The notes below the pieces were generated by a model that was given only the letters and a program-made list of their open reading frames with translations, ran no database searches and was not told the origin of the DNA. Position numbers and translations under genes: made by a program. Positions 63,495 to 64,000 of a DNA stretch of 64,000 nucleotides are shown one piece after another. The DNA comes from Lentisphaerae bacterium GWF2_45_14 (GTDB taxonomy: Bacteria > Verrucomicrobiota > Lentisphaeria > Victivallales > GWF2-45-14). The stretch covers positions 49,296 through 113,295 of the forward strand of contig MHBG01000064.1 in NCBI GenBank assembly GCA_001804785.1, read 5' to 3'. Every line of letters begins with the position of its first letter. Positions within the stretch are counted from its first letter, which is position 1.

Positions 63495-64000
63495 TCATTT
63501 CTCTTTTTTGTCGGTATTGCTGCTGTCACCGCTATTTTCTTTGTCATCGCCTTCCGGCTCTATTTCTCTTTTTATTATGGGAGAGAAATCATCATCCTCA
63601 TCATCGTCCTCGAACTCAAGGGATTTCCTGAAATCGAATTTGCCCTTGCTTTTGGGGACGGCTTTCTTTTTCTTCCCAGAAGTATCCTCTCCGCCGTCGG
63701 CATAGGTATTTTTATGCTTGTACTTGTCGTCCTTGCCTTTTGTGAAGGTTTTTCTGCGTCTCTGGGGAAACTCTTCTTCATCTGAGTCAAAAGACGGCTT
63801 CTCAAATCCCTGTCCGCTTTCTCCTGATGTTCCTCTATTGAAGGGTCTTTGTTCGCGGTAGCCTCCTGAGTATCCGCCCTGGCCCGGGCCGCCTGCGGGG
63901 CGACTTTCGTCCCTGTTGTAAGGTCTTGGCTGATATCCTCCCTGAGACGGAGAACCGCCCTGTCCTTCGTAAGGTCTTCTCGGCCTGTAGTCGCCGCTTC
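63495..64000 (-). CDS. Partial C-terminus of a G/R/Y-rich low-complexity protein
   Basis: An open frame on the minus strand enters from beyond the right edge and stops at 63495; it has no start in the window. It gives about 168 residues. The part nearest the edge is rich in Gly, Arg, Pro, Tyr and Gln with repeats such as GGYQPRPYNR and GGYREQRPFNRG. It then becomes Lys-rich (KKKKAVPKSKGK) and ends acidic (FEDDDEDDD, then GDDKENSGDSSN). No folded domain is seen. Tails of this type occur in RNA-binding proteins, pseudouridine synthases and helicases, but the identity lies outside the window. rsfS follows 8 nt later. Confidence 0.7.
   Translation of the reverse strand, partial: SGDYRPRRPYEGQGGSPSQGGYQPRPYNRDESRPAGGPGQGGYSGGYREQRPFNRGTSGESGQGFEKPSFDSDEEEFPQRRRKTFTKGKDDKYKHKNTYADGGEDTSGKKKKAVPKSKGKFDFRKSLEFEDDDEDDDFSPIIKREIEPEGDDKENSGDSSNTDKKEK

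Noticed and set aside
63087..63785. 232-codon plus-strand open frame at the right edge
   Set aside because: It is antisense to rsfS and to the low-complexity partial gene; hydrophobic Phe/Ser-rich product arises from the reversed Lys/Glu codons.
63575..63805. 76-codon minus-strand frame
   Set aside because: It is a shifted frame inside the partial G/R-rich gene, whose own frame is open from the window edge to 63495.
1..64000. Search for tRNA, rRNA, CRISPR arrays, insertion sequences and phage genes
   Set aside because: I saw no regularly spaced repeats, no transposase or integrase motifs and no rRNA-like stretch by eye; a tRNAscan/Infernal run would be needed to be certain for small RNAs.

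Overview
The window is a 64 kb piece of a bacterial chromosome with intermediate G+C, tightly packed genes and few gaps. I see no tRNA, rRNA, CRISPR array, insertion sequence or phage gene. The gene content suggests a Gram-negative-type bacterium: lipoproteins with lipoboxes, an FtsQ, and a surface-glycan operon. An intact rubrerythrin domain and a MetF protein with a MetV-like C-terminus point to an anaerobic or microaerophilic life. The B-family DNA polymerase, the very large secreted SGNH protein and a eukaryote-like kinase would fit the PVC group (Lentisphaerae/Verrucomicrobia-like), but that placement is inference, not shown.

Layout. 1-2048: end of gltB and all of gltD (glutamate synthase). 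2049-2488: a 440-nt leader with a JUMPstart/ops-like element. 2489-18339: one uninterrupted fifteen-gene operon for a nitrogen-rich surface glycan: methyltransferase, two AsnB-type amidotransferases, FemAB-like protein, formyltransferase, deacetylase-like protein, DUF354 protein, the HisH/HisF/WbpG sugar-amidination set, a GT4 glycosyltransferase, and an SGNH protein followed by a carbamoyltransferase-SxtJ-DUF5989 module. 18498-21194: miaA and a CBS-type inorganic pyrophosphatase. 21200-24549 (minus): Ser/Thr kinase, alpha-oxoamine synthase and Gfo/Idh/MocA oxidoreductase in one operon. 24666-30915: AAC(3)-like acetyltransferase, HD protein, potassium channel, hybrid histidine kinase and family B DNA polymerase. 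31090-41361: homoserine dehydrogenase and an Ask_Ect-like aspartokinase, an MRJP-like lipoprotein, aconitase, rsmB, hisC-tyrA and a lone ABC ATPase. 41369-45246: a secreted SGNH protein, divergent from a metallophosphoesterase-rubrerythrin fusion. 45260-49671: pstSCAB-phoU behind a Pho-box-like direct repeat. 49755-57500: comM, trpD, tig-clpP-clpX and a MetF/MetV-type reductase. 57578-64000 (minus): ftsQ behind carB, then a low-complexity protein cut by the window edge, rsfS, an unknown helical protein and a glycine-zipper lipoprotein.

How it fits together. The glycan operon makes its own nitrogen chemistry: glutamine-dependent ammonia release (HisH, two AsnB), amidination (WbpG-like), formylation and carbamoylation. 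Glutamate synthase (gltBD) lies just upstream and carB, which makes carbamoyl phosphate, lies further along. No initiating sugar transferase, flippase or polymerase is in view, so the glycan pathway needs partners elsewhere. The strongest candidates for new biology are the SGNH-carbamoyltransferase-SxtJ-DUF5989 module, the phosphoesterase-rubrerythrin fusion, and the possible antitermination leader of the glycan operon.
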